The position numbers were made by a program, and so were the translations under genes. Under the pieces are notes generated by a model. The model saw nothing but the letters and a program-made list of their open reading frames with translations. It was not told the origin of the DNA and made no database searches. Positions 8,231-19,812 of a DNA stretch of 64,000 bases are shown here, piece by piece. Positions within the stretch are counted from its first letter, which is position 1, and the number at the start of each line of letters is the position of its first letter. The stretch spans positions 3,982,136 to 4,046,135 of the forward strand of contig NZ_FNLF01000002.1 of the NCBI RefSeq assembly GCF_900103175.1, written 5' to 3'. The DNA comes from Tsukamurella pulmonis. Its GTDB lineage: Bacteria; Actinomycetota; Actinomycetes; Mycobacteriales; Mycobacteriaceae.

Positions 8231-8590
8231 TTACTTGACGCCGAGCAGATCGATCACGAAGACGAGGGTCTTGCCCGACAGGCGGTGACCGCCGCCGGCG
8301 GGGCCGTAGGCCAGCGAGGGCGGGCAGATCAGCTGGCGGCGACCGCCGACCTTCATGCCGGGGATGCCCTCCTGCCAGCCCGCGATGAGGCTGCGCAGCG
8401 GGAAGTTGATGGACTCGCCGCGGCTCCACGAGGAGTCGAACTCCTCGCCGCTGTCGAACTCGACGCCCAGGTAGTGCACGTCCACGACGCTGCCGGGCTG
8501 GGCCTCGGCACCGTCGCCCACGACGATGTCCTTGATGACGAGCTCGGTGGGCGCGGGGCCCTCGATGAACTCGATCTCGGGCTTGGTCAT
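8231..8590 (-). CDS. FKBP-type peptidyl-prolyl cis-trans isomerase
   Basis: A 119-residue single-domain FKBP that speeds proline isomerisation in the cytosol. Hallmarks are VDVHYLGVEFDSGEEFDSSW (about 40-59), AGWQEGIPGMKVGGRRQL (about 76-93) and PPSLAYG (about 96-102). ATG 8590 is chosen because it matches the family N-terminus and is preceded by a good ribosome binding site, AGGAG, 6 bases away; the longer in-frame start at 8641 is unlikely. The gene lies 51 bases downstream of citrate synthase on the same strand and may be co-transcribed. A hairpin terminator follows. Confidence 0.95.
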   Translation of the reverse strand: MTKPEIEFIEGPAPTELVIKDIVVGDGAEAQPGSVVDVHYLGVEFDSGEEFDSSWSRGESINFPLRSLIAGWQEGIPGMKVGGRRQLICPPSLAYGPAGGGHRLSGKTLVFVIDLLGVK

Positions 8591-8641
8591 TGACACTCCT
8601 TTGATCAGGCGGTGCAGATTGTCGCGCCGGATGGGCGGCAT

Positions 8642-9934
<1,293 letters not shown>

Positions 9935-10021
9935 TGTTCGTATCCCCTCGCTGTAGTCGGCGGATAAAAGCTACCTGGCTAGAACCTAGCGGTATCGCGG
10001 TTCCTCGCGAAAACGAGGGTG

Positions 10022-10909
10022 TCACCGGATGCCCCATTCGGTGCTCCAGACGGACCCCGGGCCGAGCCGGATCACGTCGGTTCCGGTGTGCAGCGCGTTC
10101 CCCGGGGCGGACATGGGCTCCACCGCCACGGCCCGGCCCCGGTCGGGGTAGCCCTTACCGTTCGCCGGATCGGCGATGAACACCTGGGCCCAGGGCAGCG
10201 ACGGTGCCGTCCACAGTTCCGCCTGCCCGTCCGGTCCGCGCAGCACGTACCGGCCCGTGACCTCGGTGAACGGCGTGTCGATCTGCACCCCGTCCAGGCT
10301 GCGCGGGGTGCGGAAGTCGTACACCGTCCCCTCGACGGTACGCGGCGCACCGTCGGGCAGGAGACGCGCGTCGAGCGGCTGCCACTGCTGCGCCCCGAGC
10401 TCGAGGGTGCAGGCGTCGACGGGTGCATCGCCGACCCGCAGGTATGTGTGGAAGCCCACAGCGAGCGGCAGGTCGGTCGTGCCGGTGTTGACGGCCTCGA
10501 AGCGGCAGTGCAGGCCGTCGTCGCCGACGCCGTAGCGAAGGCGCAGGTGCAGGTCGAAGGGCCAGCCCGGGTGCCGCCCCACGTCGTGGGCCAGCGTCAC
10601 CGCGTCCGGCGCGATCTCGACGTCGTCCCAGTCGGCCCGGCGCACCAGCCCGTGGTCGGCGGTGCCGGTGACGTCGCTGGTGACGGTGAGGTGGTGCACC
10701 TCGTCGTCCCAGGTGTAAATCCCGTCCTCGGTGCGGCCCGGCCAGGGCGCGAGCACCAGGCCCGCCGACAGGGGCGGCTTCTCGCCGAGCGGCCACTCCT
10801 CCGTGAGGGCGACGCCGTTGCGGCGCAGGCCGCGCAGCCCCGCGCCGGTCCGTGCGATCTCCGCGACGTAGCCGCCGGCCGCGATCGTGAACCCCGGTTG
10901 CACCGACAT
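10022..10909 (-). CDS. Aldose 1-epimerase family protein
   Basis: A 295-residue mutarotase-like protein that would interconvert alpha and beta anomers of aldoses. The catalytic His lies in VGFHTYLRVG (about residue 158) and the Glu in AVEPMSAPGNAL (about 270), both at family positions. An earlier His in TADHGLVRRADW (about 84) fits the second histidine. The sugar substrate is not obvious. ATG 10909 gives a normal N-terminus. An 87-base gap separates it from gltA2 downstream on the same strand, and 80 bases separate it from the TetR gene upstream. Confidence 0.9.
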   Translation of the reverse strand: MSVQPGFTIAAGGYVAEIARTGAGLRGLRRNGVALTEEWPLGEKPPLSAGLVLAPWPGRTEDGIYTWDDEVHHLTVTSDVTGTADHGLVRRADWDDVEIAPDAVTLAHDVGRHPGWPFDLHLRLRYGVGDDGLHCRFEAVNTGTTDLPLAVGFHTYLRVGDAPVDACTLELGAQQWQPLDARLLPDGAPRTVEGTVYDFRTPRSLDGVQIDTPFTEVTGRYVLRGPDGQAELWTAPSLPWAQVFIADPANGKGYPDRGRAVAVEPMSAPGNALHTGTDVIRLGPGSVWSTEWGIR

Positions 10910-10989
10910 GGCCGCAATAGTACGGGCGGTCGACGGTGCCGCGAGCGGCGTCGGCGCGACCGCGGCCCGATGCAACCCCGCGCAACCGG

Positions 10990-11655
10990 TCAGCCGCGGG
11001 CCAGCGTCCCGGCGACGATCGTCGCGACGGCCCCGTGCAGCGCGGGCACGAGCTCGGTGCGCAGGGCCGCGAGTTCCGGGGCGACGAGGTAGGCCGATTC
11101 GCACGCACCGGACTGCTCCGCCTGGGTGTAGAGGGCGCCGGAGAGGGTGAGGATCGTCGCGCAGGCCGACGGTGCGGCCTCTCCCAGCTCGGGGACGGCA
11201 CGGGTGAGCACCGCGGCCATCGCGTCGATCCCGGCGATCGCGGCGCGCTTGAACCGGACGACGGCCTCGGTGGAGACGTTGCGCTCGAGCACCGCGGCCT
11301 GCGCGGAGAGCAGGTCGAGCACCTCGGGCCGGGCGGCCAGGACGCGGGCGTAGACGGCCGCGAAGGCCTCGATCCGCTCGGCCAGGGGGGCGTCGGCGCT
11401 CCCCTGCTCGGTCCAGGCCGCGTCGAGCTCGGTGATGCACTCGGCCGCGGAGCGCATCAGCACCTCGAGCAGCACGTCCTCACGGGACTCGAAGTAGCGC
11501 AGGACGTTCGACTTGGCCAGGCCCACGCGGCGACTGAGCTCACTGAGGGTGAGCGCGGCGACGGGCATCTCGGCGAGCATGCCGGCGGCCGCGGCCATGA
11601 TCGCCTCGCGCCGTTCCTGTCGCTGTTCCGCGCTGCGCGCCCGTTGGAATCCCAC
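10990..11655 (-). CDS. TetR-family transcriptional regulator
   Basis: A 221-residue repressor-like protein. The N-terminal helix-turn-helix is at about residues 14-60 (AAAGMLAEMPVAALTLSELS, RRVGLAKSNVLRYFESRE); the C-terminal part is a ligand/dimer domain with no recognised ligand. Start GTG 11655 has a -10 TAAAAT (11662-11667, minus strand) exactly 6 bases upstream, so it is probably leaderless. The gene is divergent from a short-chain dehydrogenase, and three copies of a 13-bp palindrome lie between them, so it very likely represses both itself and the dehydrogenase. Confidence 0.93.
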   Translation of the reverse strand: MGFQRARSAEQRQERREAIMAAAAGMLAEMPVAALTLSELSRRVGLAKSNVLRYFESREDVLLEVLMRSAAECITELDAAWTEQGSADAPLAERIEAFAAVYARVLAARPEVLDLLSAQAAVLERNVSTEAVVRFKRAAIAGIDAMAAVLTRAVPELGEAAPSACATILTLSGALYTQAEQSGACESAYLVAPELAALRTELVPALHGAVATIVAGTLARG

Positions 11656-11668
11656 GGATCGATTTTAC

Positions 11669-11736
11669 AGACCGCCGTTCTCTTGACAACAGAACAGCGG
11701 TCTCTTACGGTGGACGGCACAACAGACCGACGGTCT
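11669..11736. promoter_or_regulatory. Three TetR operators and the SDR promoter
   Basis: Copies of the palindrome AGACCGnCGGTCT lie at 11669-11681 (AGACCGCCGTTCT), 11691-11703 (AGAACAGCGGTCT) and 11724-11736 (AGACCGACGGTCT, perfect). Centres are 22 and 33 bases apart, so all face about the same side of the helix. The SDR promoter is TTGACA (11683-11688), 17 bases, TACGGT (11706-11711); the middle operator fills the spacer. The TetR gene's -10 (11662-11667) abuts the first operator. Confidence 0.85.
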
Positions 11737-11765
11737 TTTAACCGTCGCGAACCCGAGGAGTACAC

Positions 11766-12683
11766 ATGAGCTGGACCGAGAACAACGTTCCCACGCAGGC
11801 CGGACGGGTCGCCGTCGTCACCGGTGCGAACACCGGGCTGGGCTTCGAGACCGCCCGCGTGCTCGCGCAGCACGGCGCCGAGGTGGTGCTCGCGGTGCGC
11901 AACACCGACAAGGGGAACGAGGCCGCCGCGCGGATCAGCGCCGCCGCCCCGGGCGCGACGGTCCGCGTGCACCGGCTCGACCTGGGCTCCCTCGCCTCCG
12001 TCCGCGAGTCCGCCGCGGAGCTGCGCGCGAGCACCCCGCGCGTGGACCTGCTGATCAACAACGCCGGCGTGATGTACCCGCCGAAGCAGACCACCGCCGA
12101 CGGCTTCGAGCTGCAGTTCGGCACCAACCACCTGGGCCACTTCGCCTGGACCGCGCAGGTGCTCGACCTGCTGCTGGACGTGCCCGACTCGCGCGTGGTG
12201 ACCGTCGCCAGCCTCGCGCACCGCATCCGCGCGGCGATCCACTTCGACGACCTGCAGTGGGAGCGCTCCTACGACCGCGTCGCCGCCTACGGGCAGAGCA
12301 AGCTCGCGAACCTGCTCTTCCACTACGAGTTGCAGCGCCGCCTGCAGGCCCGCGGCGCCGAGCGCGGGACCGTCGCGATCGCAGCGCACCCCGGCATCGC
12401 CGACACCGAGCTCATGCGCAACACCCCCTCGCTCCTGCAGGGGCTGAACAACCTGGTCGCACCGGTGCTCTCGCACGACGCCGCGCACGGCGCGCTCCCG
12501 CAGCTGCGGGCCGCGACCGATCCCGGCGCGCTCGGCGGGCAGTACTACGGTCCCGACGGCCTCGGTGAGCGCCGCGGCGCCGCGAAGGTCGTCGCCTCGA
12601 CCGAGCAGTCCTACGACCTGGAACTGCAGCGCCGCCTGTGGGCCGTCTCCGAGGAACTCACCGGGGTCGCCTTCCCGGTGTAG
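11766..12683 (+). CDS. Short-chain dehydrogenase/reductase (retinol-dehydrogenase-like)
   Basis: A 305-residue NAD(P)-dependent oxidoreductase of the classical SDR family. It has the cofactor motif TGANTGLG (about 19-26), NNAGVMYPP (about 97-105), and the catalytic YGQSK (about 176-180) with a preceding Ser in VTVASLAHR. The closest named type is the retinol dehydrogenase/WW-domain oxidoreductase-like group; the substrate is unknown. It has a leader with a GAGGAG ribosome binding site, unlike many neighbours. It is divergent from, and probably repressed by, the adjacent TetR regulator. Confidence 0.93.
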   Translation: MSWTENNVPTQAGRVAVVTGANTGLGFETARVLAQHGAEVVLAVRNTDKGNEAAARISAAAPGATVRVHRLDLGSLASVRESAAELRASTPRVDLLINNAGVMYPPKQTTADGFELQFGTNHLGHFAWTAQVLDLLLDVPDSRVVTVASLAHRIRAAIHFDDLQWERSYDRVAAYGQSKLANLLFHYELQRRLQARGAERGTVAIAAHPGIADTELMRNTPSLLQGLNNLVAPVLSHDAAHGALPQLRAATDPGALGGQYYGPDGLGERRGAAKVVASTEQSYDLELQRRLWAVSEELTGVAFPV

Positions 12684-12689
12684 CGGCCG

Positions 12690-13358
12690 CTAGCCGGTGA
12701 TCTTCGGCAACCAGCCGGGATCGTTGAGGACGACCGGTGCGCCGTTGTGCAGCACCGTCGGCGTGCCGGTGCCGCCCGCGGCGGCGAGCAGCCGCACGTT
12801 CGCGGCGCCGACGGCCTTACCGTCGATGCCCGTCGCGCCGGTGCGGATCTTCTCCGCGACGTCGTCGGGTGCGCCGGCCCCGCGGGCGCGGTCCGCCAGC
12901 TGCTGATCGGTCGCGTCGGTGGATCCGGCCTCCTGCGGCTGCGCCGCGAACAGCGCGCGCAGGAAGGGCACGGCGCTCGCGGGCGCGTCCCGGCCGACCG
13001 CCAAGAAGGCGCGCAACGCCCGGGAGGAGTAGTCGCCGCTCGCGGACTGCGGGTCGAGGAAGCTCACCGGCCGGTACTCGACGGTCAGCTTCCCGGCCGC
13101 GACCGCGGCGCCGATCGCGTCGCCGTCGCGATCCTCGAAGGTCTTGCACGCGGGGCACAGGAAGTCGACGTAGATCGTGATCGACTCCCCGCCGGTCCCG
13201 ACCCGGACGGCGCCCGCGGACGAACCGGCCGAAGCGCCGGCCGCGGTGCCGCCGGGCTCGGCGACCGCGGTCCCGGTAATCGACCGGGCACAGCCGGTCA
13301 GTGCGAACAGCGCGAGGAGCACGGCCGCCACGACGGAGATCCCCCGATGCATCCTCAT
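12690..13358 (-). CDS. DsbA/thioredoxin-fold lipoprotein
   Basis: A 222-residue exported protein. The signal ends in a lipobox FALTGC (Cys about 23). A linker rich in Gly, Ala and Ser precedes a DsbA-like domain with the redox motif CPAC (VDFLCPACKTFEDRDG, about residues 69-84). Later GTGTPTVLHNG carries the cis-Pro loop of the fold. It would act on disulfides outside the membrane. ATG 13358 has a -10 TATCCT (13364-13369, minus strand) 6 bases upstream, so it is probably leaderless. It converges on the SDR gene with a 6-base gap. Confidence 0.88.
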   Translation of the reverse strand: MRMHRGISVVAAVLLALFALTGCARSITGTAVAEPGGTAAGASAGSSAGAVRVGTGGESITIYVDFLCPACKTFEDRDGDAIGAAVAAGKLTVEYRPVSFLDPQSASGDYSSRALRAFLAVGRDAPASAVPFLRALFAAQPQEAGSTDATDQQLADRARGAGAPDDVAEKIRTGATGIDGKAVGAANVRLLAAAGGTGTPTVLHNGAPVVLNDPGWLPKITG

Positions 13359-13377
13359 AGCGGCAGGATACGGGGCG

Positions 13378-14604
13378 TCAGCGCGTGACGCGGTACCGCA
13401 CGAACGCGGGCACCGCGAACGCCGCGAGCACGGTGAAGACGATCACCAGCACGCCGCCGCCCGCGGCCGCCATGGCCGCGCCGGCGCTGGCGGCCGCGGC
13501 GCCGTGCAGCGCGTCGCCGATGCGCGGCCCGCCCGCGACCACCACGGTGAACACGCCCTGCAGCCGCCCGCGGACGTCGTCGGTCGCGGCCTCCTGCAGC
13601 ATCGTCGTGCGGAAGGCGGCGGAGAACATGTCGGCGGCGCCGCCCAGCGCGAGCAGCACCAGGGCCGCCCACAGCCAGCTGAAGTGCGCGGCCAGGCCGA
13701 AGCCCGCCATCGCGGCGCCCCACAGCACGATCATCACGATCACCGCGAGACCCTGCCTGGAGACCCGGGAGGTCCAGCCGGAAAGCACCCCGCCCAGCAC
13801 CGCGCCCACGGACATCGCGGCGAACAGGGCGCCGAACACCCACCCGCCCTCGATCGGATCGCCGAAGTTCTCGTGCGCGATCTGCGGGAACAGGGCGCGC
13901 GGCATGCCGAAGACCATCGCGATGATGTCGACGACGAAGCTCATGAGCAGCACCTTGTGGCCCGCGAGGTACCGGAAACCGTCGATCACGGAGCGCAGGC
14001 CGAGCGACTGCCCCTTGTCCTCGGGCTTGATCGACGGCAGCTTCCACACCGCCCACAGCGTGAGCATGAGCGACGCGGCGTCGAGCGCGTACAGCCAGTG
14101 CACGCCGATGACCGGGATCAGCGGCGCGCCCAGCATCGGGCCGGCGATCGCGCCGAACTGCATCACGGTCATGTTGAGCGAATTGGCCGCGGGCAACTGC
14201 TCCGGCGGCACGAGCCGGGCGTAGATCGCCGAGCGGGTGGGCTGGTTCACGCCGAAGAAGGCCTGCTGCAGCGCGAAGGCGCCGAGGATCAGCCACACGT
14301 TGTCGGGCAGCAGCGCGAGCATCAGCGCGGTGCCGGCGAGCCCGAGGGTGGTGCCGATGATGACCAGGCGGCGGTCCAGGGCGTCGGCGATCGCGCCGCC
14401 CCACAGGCCGAAGATCACCAGCGGGACCAGGCCGAAGACGCCCGTCAGGCCGACGTACGCCGACGAGCCGGTGATCGCGTAGATCTGTGCGGGGACGGCC
14501 ACCGCGGTGAGCTGCGCCCCGATGACGGTGACCACGCCGGTCCACCACAGGCGTCGGTAGTCGGGGTTCTGCAGTGGCCGAGTGTCGGCCAGGAGTCTCG
14601 GCAC
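13378..14604 (-). CDS. MFS transporter (EntS/MFS_3 type)
   Basis: A 408-residue membrane transporter with about twelve helices. The N-terminus (RPLQNPDYRRLWWTGVVTV) and the loop GALADALDRR-like segment AIADALDRRLVII (about 73-85) are typical of the MFS_3/EntS group of exporters. The substrate is unknown. GTG 14604 has a -10 TAGGAT (14612-14617, minus strand) 7 bases upstream. It is divergent from the amidohydrolase gene. A second transporter of the same type is at 22589-23878. Confidence 0.9.
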   Translation of the reverse strand: MPRLLADTRPLQNPDYRRLWWTGVVTVIGAQLTAVAVPAQIYAITGSSAYVGLTGVFGLVPLVIFGLWGGAIADALDRRLVIIGTTLGLAGTALMLALLPDNVWLILGAFALQQAFFGVNQPTRSAIYARLVPPEQLPAANSLNMTVMQFGAIAGPMLGAPLIPVIGVHWLYALDAASLMLTLWAVWKLPSIKPEDKGQSLGLRSVIDGFRYLAGHKVLLMSFVVDIIAMVFGMPRALFPQIAHENFGDPIEGGWVFGALFAAMSVGAVLGGVLSGWTSRVSRQGLAVIVMIVLWGAAMAGFGLAAHFSWLWAALVLLALGGAADMFSAAFRTTMLQEAATDDVRGRLQGVFTVVVAGGPRIGDALHGAAAASAGAAMAAAGGGVLVIVFTVLAAFAVPAFVRYRVTR

Positions 14605-14666
14605 CCGAAAGATCCTACGACTGTCTCAGTACTGCGTGCGATCCGAAGCCCGCTACCGTGACGCGG

Positions 14667-16079
14667 ATGAGGCTCGCACGCGCACGGATCCAGGGCGACC
14701 GGCTGCTCGACGTCGACATCGACGACGGCAGGATCGTCGCGCTCTCCCCCGCCGGGTCGACGCCCGCGCCGGACCACCTGCTCGACCTCGACGGCCGCCG
14801 GCTCCTCCCGGGCCTGTGGGACGAGCACGTGCACGTCCGCACCTGGGCCGTCTCCACCCGCCGCATCGACGTGCGCGCCGCGACGAGCCCCGAGGCGGCG
14901 GTCGCGCTCATCCGTGCCGCGCTGCCCGGCGCGGACCCGGGCCTGCCCGTCGTCGCCGTCGGCATGCGCGACGGGCTGTGGGGCGGCGCACCGTCGCGCC
15001 GGCTGCTCGACGAGATCGCGCCCGACGTGCCCGTCATGGTCGTCTCCTCCGACCTGCACAGCTCCTGGTCGAACGCGGCGCTCGGCCGGCTGCTCGGCAT
15101 CGATCTGGACGAGACGGGGATGCTGCGCGAGGCGGCGAGCTTCGCCGCGGCCACCCGCGTCGAGTCGCTGGTCGCCGACCGCGCCGACGCCTGGGTGCTC
15201 GAAGCCCTCGCCGGCCTGGGCCGGCGGGGCGTCGTCGGCGTCGTCGACCTGGACTTCGACGATGCCGTGGGCGCCTGGGAGCGACGGCCCGCCCCGCCGG
15301 TCCGGATCGACGCGGGCGTCTACCCGCAGCACCTCGAGGCCGCCGACGCCCGCGGAGCCTGCACCGGCGCCCCGATCAACGGGCTCGCCCGGGTGGGCCC
15401 GCTCAAGGTCATCACCGACGGCTCGCTCGGCACCCGCACCGCGTACTGCCACGCGCCGTACCCGGGCACGACGGGCCGCGGCGTGCTGGAGGTCCCGCCG
15501 GACCGCCTCGTCGCGCTGCTGCGCCGCGGCGCCGCCCTCGGCCTGACCCCGGCGATCCACGCGATCGGCGACGCGGCCAATGCGCTCGCGCTCGACGCCT
15601 TCGCCGAGGCCGGGGTCCGCGGCCGGATCGAGCACGCGCAGCTGCTCACCGAGACGGACCTGGCGCGGATGGCCGCGCTCGGCATCGGCGCCTCGATCCA
15701 GCCCGAGCACATGCTCGACGATCGCGACCTGGTCGCGCGGTTCTGGGGCGACCGCGCCGCGGACGCCTTCCGCGTCGGCTCGCTCCTCGCCGCGGGCGTC
15801 GATGTGGTCCTCGGCTCGGACGCGCCGGTCACGCCGCTCGACCCGTGGTTCGCGATCTCGGCCGCCGTCACCCGCAGCCGCGACGGCGACGCGCCGTGGC
15901 AGCCGTGGGAGGCGATCGACGTGGCGACCGCGCTGCGCGTGTCCTCCCGCACCCGGATCGCCGTCGGCGAGCCCGCCGACCTGGTGGCCCTCGGCGCCGA
16001 GCCGACGCCGGAACGCCTACGCACCATGCCCGTCGACCTCACCCTCGTGGCCGGCGGGATCACCCACAGCGCCCTTTAG
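14667..16079 (+). CDS. Metal-dependent amidohydrolase (YtcJ-like)
   Basis: A 470-residue hydrolase of the amidohydrolase superfamily. The N-terminal beta sandwich ends in DEHVHVRTW (about 52-60), the HxH metal ligands. Other ligands are [10 protein letters not shown] (about 297), IEHAQLL (about 320) and the Asp in [13 protein letters not shown] (about 385-397). [14 protein letters not shown] (about 246-259) is typical of the YtcJ/ExoIII-like subgroup, whose substrates are mostly unknown. ATG 14667 has a -10 TACCGT (14654-14659) 7 bases upstream; GTG 14658 is an in-frame alternative. It overlaps the convergent pdxH stop by 4 bases. Confidence 0.9.
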   Translation: MRLARARIQGDRLLDVDIDDGRIVALSPAGSTPAPDHLLDLDGRRLLPGLWDEHVHVRTWAVSTRRIDVRAATSPEAAVALIRAALPGADPGLPVVAVGMRDGLWGGAPSRRLLDEIAPDVPVMVVSSDLHSSWSNAALGRLLGIDLDETGMLREAASFAAATRVESLVADRADAWVLEALAGLGRRGVVGVVDLDFDDAVGAWERRPAPPVRIDAGVYPQHLEAADARGACTGAPINGLARVGPLKVITDGSLGTRTAYCHAPYPGTTGRGVLEVPPDRLVALLRRGAALGLTPAIHAIGDAANALALDAFAEAGVRGRIEHAQLLTETDLARMAALGIGASIQPEHMLDDRDLVARFWGDRAADAFRVGSLLAAGVDVVLGSDAPVTPLDPWFAISAAVTRSRDGDAPWQPWEAIDVATALRVSSRTRIAVGEPADLVALGAEPTPERLRTMPVDLTLVAGGITHSAL

Positions 16080-16711
16080 GGCTGCAGGCGGAAGGGCGCG
16101 TACGCGGGCGCGACGAGCCGCACGCGGTTGTGCACGCGGTTCTCCCGGCCCTGCCAGAACTCGACGACCTGCGGCGCGATCCGGTACCCGCCCCACTCCG
16201 GCGGCACCGGCACGTCCCGTCCCTCGAACCGGGCCTCGACCTCGGCGAAGCGCTCCGCCATCGCGGCCCGGTCGGCGACCGGGCGGGACTGGTCGGAGGC
16301 CCATGCGCCGAGCTGCGAGCCCCGGGGCCGCTCGGCCCAGTAGGCGGCGGTCTCCTCCGGCGTCACCTTCGTGACCGCGCCGCGCACGTGCACCTGCCGG
16401 TGGATCGCGATCCACGGGAAGGTCACGGCGGCAACCGGGTTCGCCTCCACGGCGCGCGCCTTGTCGGAGCCGTAGTTGGTGTAGAAGACCACGCCGCTCT
16501 CGTCGAGGCCCTTGCAGAGCACGGTGCGGGTGGCCGGCAGTCCGGTCTCGTCGACGGTGGCGAGCACCATCGCGTTGGGCTCGGGCGCCCCGGCGGCGAC
16601 GGCCTCGTCGAACCAGGAGCGCCACAACGGCACCCACCCGCCGGTCAGGTCCTCCGGCTGCAGGTCGTCGGAGTCGCCGTCGTACTTCTCGCGCATCGCC
16701 GTCAGGTCCAC
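16076..16711 (-). CDS. pdxH: Pyridoxamine 5'-phosphate oxidase
   Basis: A 211-residue FMN enzyme that oxidises pyridoxamine/pyridoxine 5'-phosphate to PLP, the last step of vitamin B6 salvage. Visible family signatures are [20 protein letters not shown] (about 44-63), the FMN-binding region [13 protein letters not shown] (about 75-87) and the C-terminal signature [16 protein letters not shown] (about 184-199). GTG 16711 has a -10 TAGCCT 6 bases upstream. Its position directly before citA and serC (a PLP enzyme) may be coincidence, since the two sets are on opposite strands. Confidence 0.96.
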   Translation of the reverse strand: MDLTAMREKYDGDSDDLQPEDLTGGWVPLWRSWFDEAVAAGAPEPNAMVLATVDETGLPATRTVLCKGLDESGVVFYTNYGSDKARAVEANPVAAVTFPWIAIHRQVHVRGAVTKVTPEETAAYWAERPRGSQLGAWASDQSRPVADRAAMAERFAEVEARFEGRDVPVPPEWGGYRIAPQVVEFWQGRENRVHNRVRLVAPAYAPFRLQP

Positions 16712-16759
16712 TCCCGCAGGCTACCCGCGCACCGGCGGCGCGAGATTAGGCTGCACACC

Positions 16760-17863
16760 ATGACTGAGATTCCGGGCGGGCTCGAAGGCGTCGTCGCGTT
16801 CTCCACGGAGATCGCGGAGCCGGACAAGCAGGGCGGGGTGCTGCGCTACCGCGGCGTCGACGTGGCCGATCTGGTGCGCGACCGGGTCACGTACGGCGAG
16901 GTGTGGGGCCTGCTGGTGGACGGCGAGTTCGGCAATCCACTGCCCGCCGCGGAGCCGTTCCCGCTGCCGATCCACAGCGGCGACGTGCGCGTGGACGCGC
17001 AGGCGGGGCTCGCGATGCTGGGACCGCTGTGGGGCTTCGAGCCGCTGCTCGACATCGACGACGCCACCGCGCGGGAGAACCTGGCGCGCGCCTCGGTGAT
17101 GACGCTGAGCTTCGTCGCCCAGTCCGCCCGCGGCCTGGAGCGGCCCGCGGTGCCGCAGCGGATCATCGACCAGTCGCCCACCATCACGCACCGGTTCATG
17201 ACCCGCTGGCACGGCGAGCCCGATCCCGACCACGTGCGCGCGATCGACGCCTACTGGGTGGCGGCCGCGGAGCACGGCCTGAACACCTCCACGCTCACGG
17301 CGCGCGTCATCGCCTCGACGGGCGCCGACGTCTCGACGGCGCTCTCGGGCGCGGTCGGCGCACTGTCGGGCCCACTGCACGGCGGCGCACCGTCGCGCGT
17401 GCTGCCCATGCTCGACGAGGTGGTCCGCACCGACGACCCGCGCGGCGTGGTGACCTCCCGGCTCGACCGGGGCGAGCGGATCATGGGTTTCGGGCACCGC
17501 ATCTACCGCGCCGAGGACCCGCGCGCCGACGTGCTGCGCTCGGTGGCCCGCGACCTGCACGCCCCGCGCTACGAGGCCGCGGCCGCCCTGGAGCGCGAGG
17601 CGAACGCGCTGTTCGCCGAGCGCAAGCCCGACCGCGCGATCTCCACCAACGTCGAGTTCTGGGCCGCCGTGATCCTGGACTACGCGGGCGTGCCGCCGCG
17701 GATGATGCCGGCGATGTTCACCTGCGCGCGCACGGCCGGCTGGTGCGCCCACATCCTCGAACAGAAGCGCGCCGACAAGCTGATCCGGCCGTCCGCCCAG
17801 TACACCGGGCACGGCCCGCGGCAGCCGGAGGACGTGCCCGGGTGGCACACCATTAGGCTTTAG
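16760..17863 (+). CDS. citA: Second citrate synthase (CitA-like)
   Basis: A 367-residue citrate synthase family protein, shorter than GltA2 and matching mycobacterial CitA (Rv0889c) in length and position. It keeps both catalytic His motifs: SGPLHGGAPSRVL and GFGHRIYRAEDPRA. The third motif reads NVEFWAAVILDYAG, with Glu where typical citrate synthases have the catalytic Asp of NVDFY. ATG 16760 has a -10 TAGGCT (16747-16752) 7 bases upstream, so it is probably leaderless. serC follows by 3 bases but has its own TAGGCT box. Confidence 0.93.
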   Translation: MTEIPGGLEGVVAFSTEIAEPDKQGGVLRYRGVDVADLVRDRVTYGEVWGLLVDGEFGNPLPAAEPFPLPIHSGDVRVDAQAGLAMLGPLWGFEPLLDIDDATARENLARASVMTLSFVAQSARGLERPAVPQRIIDQSPTITHRFMTRWHGEPDPDHVRAIDAYWVAAAEHGLNTSTLTARVIASTGADVSTALSGAVGALSGPLHGGAPSRVLPMLDEVVRTDDPRGVVTSRLDRGERIMGFGHRIYRAEDPRADVLRSVARDLHAPRYEAAAALEREANALFAERKPDRAISTNVEFWAAVILDYAGVPPRMMPAMFTCARTAGWCAHILEQKRADKLIRPSAQYTGHGPRQPEDVPGWHTIRL

Positions 17864-18991
<1,128 letters not shown>

Positions 18992-19016
18992 CGAATCGAA
19001 GAACTACCCTTGCACC

Positions 19017-19808
19017 ATGCAGGAGCTGCGGGCTACGGGACTGAACGACGACGGGACGTCGGTGGTCTGCGAGGGCCGCGCAGGACGTTTCAGCGTGCCG
19101 ATCGACGAGGTGTTGAAGGCCGCCGTGAGCGGTGAACTCGCCGGTGCCATGCAGACGGAGATCGAATTGGGCGCCGACCTCTCACCACGGGACATCCAGG
19201 CCCGCATCCGCGCCGGCGCCACCGTCGACGAGATCGCGGAGCTGACGGGGGCACCGAACCACCGGATCAAGCGCTTCGCCGGTCCGGTGCTGCTGGAGCG
19301 TTCCCGCGCGGCGGAGATGGCGCAGCTGGCGCACCCCGTGCGCGGCGACGGCCCGATGCACGCCACCCTCGCCGACGTGATCCGCATGGCCCTGGCCGAG
19401 CGCGGGCACGCCGACACCACCGAGTGGGACGCCTTCAAGGGCGCCGACAACCGGTGGGTCGTCTCCATCAGCTGGAGCGTGGGCAAGTCCCGCAACCAGG
19501 CGCTGTTCCGCTACGCGCCGGGCGCGCACGGCGGCACCGCGAGCCCCGTCGACGACACCGCCCGCGGCCTGCTCGATCCCGATGCCCGGCAGGGCCTGCG
19601 GAGCATCGAGCGCTCGGCCGACGAGCCGCTGCGCGCCGTGCCGGGCCCGGTCGCGCCGGGTCCCGTCGTGGAGGGCACCGTCGAGCGGGGCGAGCGCCGT
19701 CCCGCGCAGGCGCCCGCGGCGGCGGTCGGCCAGCACGGCCGCCGGCACCCGGAGATGCCGTCCTGGGAGGACGTGCTCCTCGGTGTCCGCGGTGGGAAGA
19801 ACGGCTAG
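19017..19808 (+). CDS. sepH: SepH-like septation protein (DUF3071)
   Basis: A 263-residue protein matching SepH, which in Streptomyces and mycobacteria binds FtsZ and stimulates its assembly at division sites. The N-terminal DUF3071 region includes a helix-turn-helix-like stretch (IRAGATVDEIAELTGAPNHR, about 61-80, followed by IKRFAGPVL). The C-terminal half is Pro/Arg-rich and ends in RHPEMPSWEDVLLGVR, the conserved C-terminal motif. ATG 19017 has a -10 TACCCT (19005-19010) 6 bases upstream. It lies next to serC in M. tuberculosis too (Rv0884c/Rv0883c). Confidence 0.93.
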   Translation: MQELRATGLNDDGTSVVCEGRAGRFSVPIDEVLKAAVSGELAGAMQTEIELGADLSPRDIQARIRAGATVDEIAELTGAPNHRIKRFAGPVLLERSRAAEMAQLAHPVRGDGPMHATLADVIRMALAERGHADTTEWDAFKGADNRWVVSISWSVGKSRNQALFRYAPGAHGGTASPVDDTARGLLDPDARQGLRSIERSADEPLRAVPGPVAPGPVVEGTVERGERRPAQAPAAAVGQHGRRHPEMPSWEDVLLGVRGGKNG

Positions 19809-19812
19809 GGGC

